Source of the DNA: Sphingomonas sp. TZW2008
GTDB lineage: Bacteria > Pseudomonadota > Alphaproteobacteria > Sphingomonadales > Sphingomonadaceae
DNA length: 64,000 nucleotides
NCBI RefSeq assembly: GCF_002117915.1
Contig: NZ_BDJB01000015.1
Location: 96,913-160,912 of the forward strand
Direction: 5' to 3'
Both the position numbers and the translations under genes were made by a program. Of the stretch, positions 8,031 to 15,686 are shown in pieces; positions within the stretch are counted from its first letter, which is position 1, and the number at the start of each line of letters is the position of its first letter. The notes below the pieces were generated by a model that made no database searches, had not been told where the DNA came from, and saw only the letters and a list, made by a program, of their open reading frames with translations.

Positions 8031-8636
8031 ATGACCATCCGTGCTCAGGGACATTTCCTCTCGACGATTGCTTTCGTCCTTCTCGCCATGCGGTTCGCCG
8101 TGCCGGCGGTATACGGCGATGTGAGCGACGTAGGGCCGTGCACCACCCTCCTCATGAGCACGCCAGTCCTGATCCTGTCGGTTCTCGGGATCATCACCGG
8201 CGGTCTCGCGATGATCTTCGATCCTTTCGGCGCCCAGCCGCAAAAGATCCGGCAGACGCTGCCACCAGCTCGCGGCCAAGCGCCCGCCCTGAACTCGGAA
8301 GCACAGGTCGCCACCGCACAGATCGACAAGCTGGTCGCTCGCTTTCACGACCTACCCGAGGACGCCGTGCCGATGGATGTACGAATCGAGTGCGACGCCA
8401 TCGTCGATAAGCACCTCCCGGGCCTGCGCTCCGCTCACCACGATGCACGAAGCACCGTTGCAGCCGGATCCGACGACGCCGAGGTGTTGGATCATGACTT
8501 CGCACAATCGCTGAACCGCCTCTCCGCCACGCTTATCCGGCTTCTGGATAACTGCGGCGAGAACGCCCGCGGTCGTTTCGAGGTCGAGCAGCGCTTCATC
8601 GAGATGCGTCATCCGGATGAAGGACTATCGGTCTAA
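8031..8636 (+). CDS. Membrane protein, 201 aa
   Basis: There are two hydrophobic helices, at about residues 9-27 and 40-62. They are followed by a soluble helical domain of about 130 residues containing QIDKLVARFHDLPEDAVP and a long amphipathic segment near residues 140-185. The N-terminal anchor with a cytoplasmic or periplasmic helical domain is clear; the function is not. It is the last gene of the left plus-strand run and is followed by a strong terminator. Confidence 0.6.
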   Translation: MTIRAQGHFLSTIAFVLLAMRFAVPAVYGDVSDVGPCTTLLMSTPVLILSVLGIITGGLAMIFDPFGAQPQKIRQTLPPARGQAPALNSEAQVATAQIDKLVARFHDLPEDAVPMDVRIECDAIVDKHLPGLRSAHHDARSTVAAGSDDAEVLDHDFAQSLNRLSATLIRLLDNCGENARGRFEVEQRFIEMRHPDEGLSV

Positions 8637-8660
8637 GCGCCCTTGAAGCACCACGACGAA

Positions 8661-8697
8661 GGGGCCGCGCCGGCAAAGCCGACGCGGCCCCTTTTTT
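8661..8697 (+). terminator. Rho-independent terminator
   Basis: GGGGCCGCGCCGGC pairs with GCCGACGCGGCCCC (one mismatch near the top) around an AAA loop and is followed by TTTTTT. It ends the plus-strand small-gene run and separates it from the minus-strand genes beyond. Confidence 0.85.
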
Positions 8698-8731
8698 GCC
8701 CTCCGCTGCTCGGAGGCAGCCAGAGCGACGC

Positions 8732-9181
8732 TCAGCTTCGGCGCAGCAAGTCGCTCACGCTGTTCTCCGCGATCACGGCCGTCGGGATGAGCGGCATGGG
8801 CGCACCCGCTTCCTGGATCGCCGGGAACATGCGAGCCCGCGCCCGCGCGAGCTGAACGAGCCACGCGAGGTCAGCCATGGCCTCATAAACATCAAGCTCT
8901 GAGACGATGTAAAAGAGACGGCGCTGATAATCGTCACCCTCGCCAGCGAGGATCTCGGCGAGCATCGCCTTGCCCTCGCCATCCTCGATGCCGCCGCGCC
9001 GGTCTGCCGCTACGCGCTCGACCGCCTCAAACACCTGCATGGTGCTGTAGTAGGCGTCGTCCAAGCCTTGGCCCATGGCCGCCAGCGCGAGCATCTTTCG
9101 ACTGCGCGACGCTGCGGGATCCCGCACCGCATCCTCAAGAGGCAGGTTGAAGTCGTAGGACTTCAGCAATTCCTTCTGCAT
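8732..9181 (-). CDS. Hypothetical protein, 149 aa
   Basis: This is a helical, acidic protein of unknown family. It has a long helix-rich middle (YYSTMQVFEAVERV, YQRRLFYIVSELDVYEAM) and a C-terminal PAIQEAG..PLIPTAVIAEN segment. There is no membrane segment or catalytic motif. It is the first minus-strand gene of the window and stands alone between a terminator and the broken CPBP protease gene. Confidence 0.55.
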   Translation of the reverse strand: MQKELLKSYDFNLPLEDAVRDPAASRSRKMLALAAMGQGLDDAYYSTMQVFEAVERVAADRRGGIEDGEGKAMLAEILAGEGDDYQRRLFYIVSELDVYEAMADLAWLVQLARARARMFPAIQEAGAPMPLIPTAVIAENSVSDLLRRS

Positions 9182-9287
9182 GGCTTGGTTCTTTCAGGTT
9201 GCAATCCTGCGCGCTCTTAGAACACAACGGGAACGCACAAGACAAGCCCCTTTCTTCATGGCGCGGGGACGTTCGGTCGCGCGAGGG

Positions 9288-10017
9288 TCAGGCGAGGGTG
9301 ATGTACCATAGGCCGAAGGCGTTGTTGGCCGCGTGTACCGCAAGGCCCGACCAGATCGATCCGGTCCGCGCCCGGCAGAAGCCGGTTGCGATACCGAGGC
9401 AGATGCTCGCCACCCAGTTCGCGATCTCTGCGTGAAGCAACATGAAGGCCAGCGTCGCGATCGCGATTGAGCCCGCGCTGCCGATCCGGCGCGCCAGCGC
9501 GCCCTGAAGATAGCCCCGATACAGCAGCTCCTCGATGGCGGGGCCGACCACGACCGTCGCCGCGACGAGCGCGGCGCCGGCGATCGGTCCGCCTCCGAGC
9601 AGGGCGTGTCCCACTCAGGGTCGAGGCTCTTCCCGCCTGCCACACGGTCGCGCCTTGCAGCGCGAGGATCAACAACGGCACTTGCGAGATGACGGCCGCG
9701 ATCGCGACCGTCGTTGTCGCGCGATGGTCGCCCTGCGGGCGCACCATCCCCACGGCCCGCCGACGATCAGGCCGGCGCAGATCCCACCACATCAGGAGCG
9801 TCATGATGACGGCCGCCGCGACAATCGTCGCGGCGATCAGGGCGGGTGACATGGGACTGACCCCCAGGGCGGGCCCTACGATGTAGTGGATCACCGTCAG
9901 AAGCACCTGGTGCAGGATCAACAGCCCGACGACCAGCGGCAGCTCGCGCCGGCCCGGACGCGGTGCCCAGGCCGCTCGCCTCTTCGCTCTCGCGCGTTTC
10001 GCCAGCGTGGCCATCAA
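9288..10017 (-). pseudogene. CPBP-family intramembrane protease, frameshifted
   Basis: The N-terminal part, read from 10017, has three or four hydrophobic helices. The C-terminal part, in another frame below about 9615, carries the CPBP (CAAX protease and bacteriocin-processing) motifs: EELLYRGYLQGALARRIG with the catalytic Glu-Glu and Arg, then FMLLHAEIANW and HAANNAFGLW with the histidines. The halves join near 9608-9625, where the C-terminal frame has a TGA directly before its first codon, so a one-base shift is needed. The intact family cleaves within the membrane or confers bacteriocin immunity. As written the protein would lack the active site, unless this is a sequencing error. Confidence 0.7.
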
Positions 10018-10051
10018 CGTTCGGCCCGGCCGATAATGCCCCCACGCACCG

Positions 10052-11650
10052 TCACGCCACCTTCCTGTCGTCGCCGCTCAGGTCTGGAGCCTCGATCGGG
10101 AGCCCCGCGCTCAGCAGCGCGATCACCTCCTCGATCCTATCCGCCGCCACGAGCCAGTTGCGGAACAGCGGTTTCCATTCGCCGCGCCCCTTGGCCGACC
10201 CGCGCACGAGCGCGATCAGCTCCTCGCCGCCGTCGTGCCTCAGCGCGTAGCGACCATCGGTCACACGCTTGATCGTCACCACCCCGAAGGCGGTGCTGAC
10301 TTCCGACGGCACCTCTGGTCCCGCGGCCTCGACCTTCGGTCGTTGGCCGATCGGTGCCGGGCCGGGCAGGATCACCTCTTCCTCGCTGCTGACCTGAGGT
10401 CCCGTCTCAGCGCTGGAGGTTCTCGCCTCGCCCGTTCCTTTCAGCCCGGCCATGACGGCCGGGAGGGCATCAACCGGTAGGAGCCAGTTGCGAAAGCGGC
10501 TTTGCCATTCGCCGATCGGTGCCGCGACAGCGCGTACATAGTCGGCAAGCGCGTCGTTCTTCGCGTGCCGCAGCGCCAACCGACCGTCGCCGACTTGCTT
10601 GACCGTGACGACGCCGTGGGGCGTCTGGATCTCAGCACCGCCTGCGGCCAGTCTCTCGCCGAAGTCCTCCCTCACCACGCGGTCATCTGTCGTCACCGCT
10701 CGCTCCTCGCGCTCGCCGCTGATGGCGACCGCCGGAGGTGCGGTCGGCGCCGTTGGCGCCGGCGTCTCTGGCGATGATGGCGGCGCTGCTGGCGCCGGCA
10801 CTTCTGTTGGTTCGGGTGCGATGGACACCGCTTGCAGCGGTGGCACCGGTTCGATCGGCGCGGCCACGGCCGCGAGAGGCAGGGCAGGCTGCGCCGAGCG
10901 CGCCTGCGGCGCGCCCACGGCGCTCGCGACGGACGCTGGCGAGATCCCGAAACGCGCGTGCCAGTCCCGATCCGACGGCACATGATCCTCGATCAGTGCC
11001 TCAGCGACTGTGACCAGGTCCTGTACGGAAAGACGTGTCGCAATCCGCCAGAGAACGGCGAGCCCGGAGCCGTGGTCACGCTGCTCCTGCCACCATTTGC
11101 GAACATTGTCCGCTTTGATGAACGTGATGTCGTCGTCACCGCGCCGACGTGGAACCGGGCGATCGGGCGGCACCACGATGACCGGTTCGACCTTGTCGAT
11201 GACGGTGAGGCCGTTCACGCGAAACCAGCGCTGCAGGTCGAGAACGTGCCGCCTCGCCTGTTCGGGCGGAGACGGAATGTCGAACCGAACGCCCTTTCCC
11301 GCGCCGTAGTAGGCGCTCCACTCGCCGCGATCATTGCAGAACAGCCGACCGCCGTAGTTTTTCGTCTCGAGCACATAGGCGGTGCGGAAGCGGGTCAGGA
11401 GCAGATGATCGATCTGGACCGCGCGCCCGTCCATCTCCAGCCTGAGATCGTGAATGACAACGGTCTGATCGGAGTCATGGAAGAAGGCGTCGAGGTAGTG
11501 CGCCGCGTCCCGTTCGCCGGCGATGCCACGACGCACGTTCCAGATCTCGCGCTCGACCGCAGCGCGTTGGGTCCGGCTGAGCTTGAGCTCCAACAGCCCC
11601 TCCAGCTCCAACAGGTCGATTGATCGATCGTCAGCATCCTTGAGCAGCAT
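10052..11650 (-). CDS. NERD-domain protein with duplicated C-terminal module
   Basis: I prefer the ATG at 11650, which has AAGGGGG nine to fifteen bases ahead, over 11671. Residues 35-165 match a NERD (nuclease-related) domain: GERDAAHYLDAFF, then IDHLLLTRFRTAYVLETKNYGG, with the D...E-x-K arrangement of PD-(D/E)XK-like folds. A low-complexity Pro/Ala linker (about residues 245-320) follows. Two copies of a 60-residue unit come next, sharing GVVT(V/I)K.V.DGR.ALRH and W...FRNWL. The NERD domain suggests DNA cleavage or binding. The repeat module is unknown to me. The gene is monocistronic on the minus strand, with a long hairpin-rich leader upstream. Confidence 0.75.
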   Translation of the reverse strand: MLLKDADDRSIDLLELEGLLELKLSRTQRAAVEREIWNVRRGIAGERDAAHYLDAFFHDSDQTVVIHDLRLEMDGRAVQIDHLLLTRFRTAYVLETKNYGGRLFCNDRGEWSAYYGAGKGVRFDIPSPPEQARRHVLDLQRWFRVNGLTVIDKVEPVIVVPPDRPVPRRRGDDDITFIKADNVRKWWQEQRDHGSGLAVLWRIATRLSVQDLVTVAEALIEDHVPSDRDWHARFGISPASVASAVGAPQARSAQPALPLAAVAAPIEPVPPLQAVSIAPEPTEVPAPAAPPSSPETPAPTAPTAPPAVAISGEREERAVTTDDRVVREDFGERLAAGGAEIQTPHGVVTVKQVGDGRLALRHAKNDALADYVRAVAAPIGEWQSRFRNWLLPVDALPAVMAGLKGTGEARTSSAETGPQVSSEEEVILPGPAPIGQRPKVEAAGPEVPSEVSTAFGVVTIKRVTDGRYALRHDGGEELIALVRGSAKGRGEWKPLFRNWLVAADRIEEVIALLSAGLPIEAPDLSGDDRKVA

Positions 11651-12040
11651 CGAAGCCCCCTTGGCCGGCATAGTATCTTATATCGGCCGCCTGAAAAGAT
11701 GGCGCCGTTGGCCAAGATGAGAAGAAGGAAGGGGCTGGGGATTGCCGGCTGCGCCGGCACCGGGACGCCCCATCTCCGCGCGCCTGCGGCGCGCTCCGAC
11801 CGAGCCCGCAAGCGGTCTCGGCCCTTCGGGTGTAGGCCGCCCTATCCGGGGATGCGCGGCGCGGGCAGTCTATCCCCTCGCACGTCATGCCGAGCCGACA
11901 GGGCACCGCAGCGATGTTGAATCGCGCGCAAGCGCGCGATGTGCTGCTTGTGAGCCCACGATCTCATCGCCCCCTTCGCCGCCTCTCAGTGTCCCTGCGT
12001 TGCAGACCTGCCCGCCGGGGCCGGTGCCTCGAACAGTATT

Positions 12041-12161
12041 GGCCGCTGGCGCGGCCAATGCTTTTGTTTGTTCTCGGAGGCACCTCAACAGAAATACCGG
12101 GCCTGACGGCCCTACGGTTTCCACCCCGCAAGCGGGGCGGAGCCTCCGTCATTTCTGTTGA
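12041..12161 (+). ncRNA. Candidate structured RNA with pseudoknot-like pairing
   Basis: A TTGGCCGC...GCGGCCAA stem (12041-12060) is followed by GGAGGC (12077-12082), TCAACAGAAAT (12085-12095), a GGGCC-TGAC-GGCCC hairpin (12099-12112), CCCCGC-AA-GCGGGG, then GCCTCC (12142-12147) and ATTTCTGTTGA (12151-12161). The two outer pairs interleave in the order A-B-A'-B', which is the topology of a pseudoknot. A second copy of the first stem lies at 12262-12281. I cannot name an RNA family, and the strand is assumed from the downstream gene. Confidence 0.35.
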
Positions 12162-12303
12162 CCCCGACGAACATGCCCGCGCCTTGCGACCCTGCGAGGA
12201 CGGCTCCGGGTGCGATGAAATCGAGGGCACGCTGCGCTCCCCGCAGCGGTAAGCAAAGAATTGGCCGCCGGGGCGGCCAATGCTCCTTTGTTGGTCTATT
12301 TAC

Positions 12304-12326
12304 GGTCCCTAGTCGGGACCTTTTTT
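12304..12326 (+). terminator. Rho-independent terminator or attenuator
   Basis: GGTCCC and GGGACC pair around a five-base loop and are followed by TTTTTT. It closes the structured tract about 150 bases before the DUF736 gene, so it would end a transcript that begins within that tract. Confidence 0.65.
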
Positions 12327-12389
12327 CTTTGCTCGGACTCACCAGGTACGATGAATATCCGTCAAGAAAACAATCAGTTATGACAAGTA

Positions 12390-12458
12390 GAGGGGAGAGA
12401 GTATAAGTAAAGGCGTCGGCAGGGGAGAGGCCCCGGAGCCCGGCAGGGGGGAGAGGCC
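12390..12458 (+). repeat. Purine-rich leader elements, cluster of three (copy 5)
   Basis: GAGGGGAGAGAG at 12390-12401, AGGGGAGAGG at 12421-12430 and AGGGGGGAGAGG near 12445-12456 stand in tandem before the DUF736 start. TATAAG at 12402-12407, just after the first copy, could be a -10 box. The tandem arrangement makes this the clearest example of the element. Confidence 0.45.
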
Positions 12459-12475
12459 CCCAAGGAGTTAAGGCA

Positions 12476-12940
12476 ATGAACATCGGTCAGTTCAAGAACG
12501 TCGACGGTCGTTTCCTCGGTTCGGTCGCCACCGCCACCCTTCACCTTCCGCGCCTTGGCCTTCGTCCGGTCGAGAGCGACAACCCCCGCGCTCCCGCCTT
12601 CGAGATCGTGACCCTCAACCCGGGCCGCGTGTGGGTGCAGATCGGCGCGCTTTGGGAGGCTTCCACCGGCGAGGGCGAGGTTTTCTATCAGGGCAAGCTG
12701 GACGATCCGAGCATGGCCGACCCGCTGCCCATCGCCCTCTTTGGCAACAGCGAGGAAGGCTATCGCGTGGCGTGGACCCGCAACACCCGCCGCAACCGCG
12801 ACAACTTCGACAACGGCGGACAGCGCCGCAGCCAGCGCCGCACCGATGACGGTTTCGGCGAGGGCAACGCGACCGAGAGCGGCCAACTGGTCGACGCGGG
12901 CGCGGGCATCGACGACGAAATCCCCGGTTTCGACCGGTAA
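12476..12940 (+). CDS. DUF736 family protein
   Basis: The first 100 residues follow the DUF736 layout. MNIGQFKNVDGRFLGSV opens a small beta-barrel-like domain, RVWVQIGALWEA corresponds to the central strands, and DDPSMADPLPIALF with GYRVAWTR closes it. A Gly/Arg/Asn-rich, low-complexity tail of about 50 residues is added. DUF736 genes are common on alphaproteobacterial plasmids and integrative elements, often near conjugation genes; their function is unknown. AAGGAG lies seven bases before the ATG. DUF2493 follows in the same direction. Confidence 0.85.
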   Translation: MNIGQFKNVDGRFLGSVATATLHLPRLGLRPVESDNPRAPAFEIVTLNPGRVWVQIGALWEASTGEGEVFYQGKLDDPSMADPLPIALFGNSEEGYRVAWTRNTRRNRDNFDNGGQRRSQRRTDDGFGEGNATESGQLVDAGAGIDDEIPGFDR

Positions 12941-13018
12941 CACCAGCAGGACGGGCGGGGAGAGCGCTGGAACGCTCCCCCGACCCTAAGCCGCCACCAC
13001 ATGCCAAGGATTGCAACC

Positions 13019-14020
13019 ATGACCAAGGAAACGACCTCCCGCCGCCTTACCAGCTTTGCCGACCTTGGCGAAGCCTACCGCGAAGCAACCGCCACCCCCG
13101 AGTTTCAAGCCGCGTTCGGAGACGTCGGCGCGCTTTCCATCGTGGAGGGCAGCAGCGAGCGCCAAGAACTCGACATGCCCGAGCCGATGCAGGCACAGCA
13201 CGATTGCGCCGCGATCATCGCAACCGTTTTCGACCTGTTCCGCGATACCCGGCTTGAGACGAGCGCGCAGGCGATCGCATGGGGCATCGTCAACAGCTTC
13301 CACCACGAGGCGCAGAAGCTGGAAAGGCAGGAAGACGACCTAGCCCGCGAGCTTGGCGATATGGCCCGCCGCCCGGATATGTCCGAGGTTTTCAATTCCG
13401 AACTTGAGGAATTGCAGACCCGGACCCAGACCGTTGCCGAGCAGCGCGCCGCCATCGAGTGCATGAGGGACTATGCCGCCGAGTGCTACCGCGCGGAAAC
13501 GGGCCGCCCGTGGAGCGCCGCGCGCGGCACCAAGGTTTCCAGCGCCACCACCGCAAGCCAGATCGCGGCCGCCGACTTCCTGAAGGCGCGCGCCACCGCC
13601 CACCGCGAGCAGCGCAACCCCACCGGGCCGCTTGTCGTCTTTTCAGGCGGCCCCGTCTGGCACGACTTCCAGCAGCTTTGGGACCGGCTCGACCAGATCA
13701 AGGAGCGCGTGCCCCACATGGTGCTTTGCACCACCGCCCAGCGCAAAGGCTGCGACGCTATCGCCGCCGCATGGGCCGCGAGCCGTGGCGTTCAGGTTGT
13801 CGCGTTCACCCCGGAAACGGGCCGTTATGGCAACCGCGCCGGTTTCATCCGCAACGAGAAGCTGGCCGGGCTGCGCCCCGTCGAGGCTATCGTTTGCCAA
13901 GGTTCGGGCATCCAATCGAACCTGCTCGACGTGCTGAAAAAGGCGAACGTGCCGACCCACGCCTTCCGCATCGACGGACAGGCCCCGTTGCAGGAGGGCA
14001 AGCGCCAGAATTGGGGTTGA
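13019..14020 (+). CDS. DUF2493 (SLOG-like) protein
   Basis: I chose the ATG at 13019, which has AAGGA eight bases upstream; an ATG at 13001 is possible. The N-terminal 190 residues are helical with a coiled-coil-like stretch (EAQKLERQEDDLARELG). The C-terminal part has the DUF2493 nucleotide-binding-like features: GPLVVFSGGPVWHDFQQLW, MVLCTTAQRKGCDAIAAAWA, and VVAFTPETGRYGNRAGFIRN. This is a Rossmann-type SLOG fold thought to bind nucleotide ligands. These proteins travel with DUF736 on conjugative elements. The exact role is unknown. Confidence 0.85.
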   Translation: MTKETTSRRLTSFADLGEAYREATATPEFQAAFGDVGALSIVEGSSERQELDMPEPMQAQHDCAAIIATVFDLFRDTRLETSAQAIAWGIVNSFHHEAQKLERQEDDLARELGDMARRPDMSEVFNSELEELQTRTQTVAEQRAAIECMRDYAAECYRAETGRPWSAARGTKVSSATTASQIAAADFLKARATAHREQRNPTGPLVVFSGGPVWHDFQQLWDRLDQIKERVPHMVLCTTAQRKGCDAIAAAWAASRGVQVVAFTPETGRYGNRAGFIRNEKLAGLRPVEAIVCQGSGIQSNLLDVLKKANVPTHAFRIDGQAPLQEGKRQNWG

Positions 14021-14115
14021 TGACAGCGCGGCGGGGGAAACCCCGCCACGCGACAGGCGAGAGGCTGGCACCCGTCAGCCGCTGCTAAGATCGGTTATCC
14101 TTGGCAGGATGGACT

Positions 14116-14260
14116 GGCCAGCGACGGGGCAACCCCCCGGCGCTGGCCCTTTGTCGTGCCGGCGGGTGGGGGGAACCCTACCGGTTCCCCCCACGCCAGG
14201 CGATCGGCGCGGCGCGGCGCCCGTCCCTGCGGGCCAGGCGCCGCGCCGCGCCGATCGCCT
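14116..14260. repeat. Row of three perfect GC-rich hairpins
   Basis: Three inverted repeats follow each other: GGCCAGCG/CGCTGGCC (14116-14123 and 14141-14148); GTGGGGGGAACC/GGTTCCCCCCAC with a five-base loop (14166-14194); and a perfect 24-base stem whose arms are 14198-14221 and 14237-14260 with a 15-base loop. None is followed by a T-run, so simple termination is unlikely. No gene overlaps the tract. The rest of the intergenic region (14021-14510) shows nothing else apart from a purine-rich run at 14436-14456. Confidence 0.6.
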
Positions 14261-14434
14261 TCCCCCCTCCGGTGTGGACCTGCCGGGCCGTTGCTTCCGC
14301 GGTTCGCCCGCCCTTCGGACTGTCCCGCCAAGAGACTTGATCCAGTGTGCCTCTGTCTTTTGACTAGCTCTGCCGAGCGCTACGCCCACTTTGTCATATC
14401 ATTAACGCAAATGCGCGGGAGACCAGGACGATCC

Positions 14435-14456
14435 AGAGGGAAGAGGGAGGAGAGAG
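14435..14456 (+). repeat. Purine-rich leader element, copy 6
   Basis: AGAGGGAAGAGGGAGGAGAG lies about 55 bases before the ATG at 14511, the same distance as copies 1 and 3 from their genes. It is not the ribosome binding site, which is GGGAG near 14500. Confidence 0.4.
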
Positions 14457-14510
14457 TGCGAGCGCCATCGGTCCAATATCGGATGACAGGCCTGCTCGGG
14501 AGATTGCTCC

Positions 14511-14921
14511 ATGCTCGCCGCACTTCTCAACCGCCGACGGCACCAATCCGACGTTCGTCGCACCGCCCGGATCGCGCAGCTCAATGACCAGTTCCGCGAG
14601 CGGCCGTACTCAACGCCGAACTCGCGCATTATCTTCTCCCCGGGCGTTATGGCGCTCACAAAAGCGGACGGTGGACAAGGACAGTTGTCGGCGGCACTAT
14701 TTGCTAAGTCGCAGTTGCTTTTACTCATACGTGATCTTCTGCCCGATAATGTTTGCTTAACCATGCCTGAAAGAAACGCCGGAAAAGTCGTGTATCTTGG
14801 TGAAGAAGTCGTTTTCTTTATCGCTTATCTGGCGCAAGACTTGTACAGTGCTGCAAGCGATCCTTCCGATCCTAACACCACCATCCGGATCATGACGCTG
14901 CGACTAGTTTCTGAGGAGTGA
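14511..14921 (+). CDS. DUF3768-like protein, 136 aa, compositionally mosaic
   Basis: The N-terminal RIAQLNDQFRE and IIFSPGVMAL, and the C-terminal SDPSDPNTTIRIMTLRLVSEE, fit the DUF3768 pattern (RI..LND..R, GV.AL, DP.DP..T.R.LTLML). DUF3768 proteins are small plasmid and ICE proteins of unknown function. The middle, about residues 55-100, is divergent, and the DNA there (about 14690-14840) is visibly richer in A and T than its surroundings. This suggests recombination or relaxed selection. It lacks the usual conserved acidic centre, so activity may differ from the family. Confidence 0.6.
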   Translation: MLAALLNRRRHQSDVRRTARIAQLNDQFRERPYSTPNSRIIFSPGVMALTKADGGQGQLSAALFAKSQLLLLIRDLLPDNVCLTMPERNAGKVVYLGEEVVFFIAYLAQDLYSAASDPSDPNTTIRIMTLRLVSEE

Positions 14922-14927
14922 CCGGAC

Positions 14928-15311
14928 ATGACCGCCACCGCCTTCAGCGCCCGAACGAACTACTTTCGCGCCGATGCCGAGGTGATCCGCGACGCGCTCG
15001 CAGATCATCCGACCATCGAGGTGCGTTCGCGTCAAGACGAAGACGGCGAGTGGTGGCACGCACTCGCGACGGGCGACAGCAGCTACGTCGAGCGCCGCGC
15101 CGAGTTGCTGGAACTCGGCCTGAAACTCGGAAAGCTGATCGACAAACGGGACGCCATCGCCGCGTTTTTCGTCGGCTTCGATAAGCAGGATCACGTCTTC
15201 GGACGCACGGTCCTGGTCAACCACGAGGGCGAGGTCGGCCGGGTCGACCTCAGCGACATCTACCGCGTTGCCGGCGACAACGGGATCGTCCTCCGCGCTG
15301 CCGAGGACTGA
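14928..15311 (+). CDS. Hypothetical protein, 127 aa
   Basis: This is an unrecognised acidic protein that starts six bases after the previous stop, so the genes are probably co-transcribed. A helical N-terminus (FRADAEVIRDALAD) precedes a segment with a repeated leucine pattern (RRAELLELGLKLGKLID) and a final strand-rich part (GRTVLVNHEGEVGRVDLSDIY). No membrane segment or motif points to a function. Confidence 0.55.
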   Translation: MTATAFSARTNYFRADAEVIRDALADHPTIEVRSRQDEDGEWWHALATGDSSYVERRAELLELGLKLGKLIDKRDAIAAFFVGFDKQDHVFGRTVLVNHEGEVGRVDLSDIYRVAGDNGIVLRAAED

Positions 15312-15346
15312 ACCGCAACGCCCGCGCGCGCACGGGAGCAATCACC

Positions 15347-15649
15347 ATGAGCCGTTACGAGCTTCCCCTCACTCCGGAGACCCTCGCCGCACGCGTCGCC
15401 ACCGATCTTGCGATCGGGTGGGACGCGCCGCTCGCGACCTACTTTCTCCAGCTCCTCCACGTTGACGCCGACACCGACGAGACGACCGACGTCATCTGGA
15501 TCGGCACCAACTACGAGGAATGCCAAGACGTCGACCACATCATAGACCTGGCAAGCCACTACAGCGCCGAGGCTCGCAGCCACCGCGACCGGCTGATCGC
15601 TGACCGCGAGCGGCAGGGCTCGCGCCCGCGCTCGCCGCTGCTCGGCTGA
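15347..15649 (+). CDS. Hypothetical protein, 100 aa
   Basis: This small soluble protein has GGGAG about ten bases before its ATG. It contains an acidic middle (HVDADTDETTDVIWIGTNYEECQDVDH) and a basic C-terminus. I do not recognise a family. It lies in a run of four similarly sized plus-strand genes and looks like an element-specific accessory gene. Confidence 0.5.
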   Translation: MSRYELPLTPETLAARVATDLAIGWDAPLATYFLQLLHVDADTDETTDVIWIGTNYEECQDVDHIIDLASHYSAEARSHRDRLIADRERQGSRPRSPLLG

Positions 15650-15686
15650 ACTGGCGACGAGCTGCCGGAACGCCTACCTTGCCGAG

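Larger units (their letters stand above)
11651..12475. other. Hairpin-rich non-coding tract of about 820 bases
   Basis: No convincing gene lies here; the short open frames in it are incompatible with the structure. Perfect or near-perfect inverted repeats are packed together: GCGCGCC/GGCGCGC (11778-11794), a 10-base stem at 11800-11821, ATCGCGCGC-AA-GCGCGCGAT (11921-11940), two related TTGGCCGC stems (12041-12060 and 12262-12281), CCCCGC-AA-GCGGGG (12124-12137) and a terminator at 12304-12326. The final 130 bases are AT-richer and probably hold the promoter of the DUF736 gene. Confidence 0.6.

Noticed and set aside
11699..12252. Several overlapping short open frames in the hairpin-rich tract
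   Set aside because: They run through perfect inverted repeats, overlap each other in many frames and have no good ribosome binding sites.
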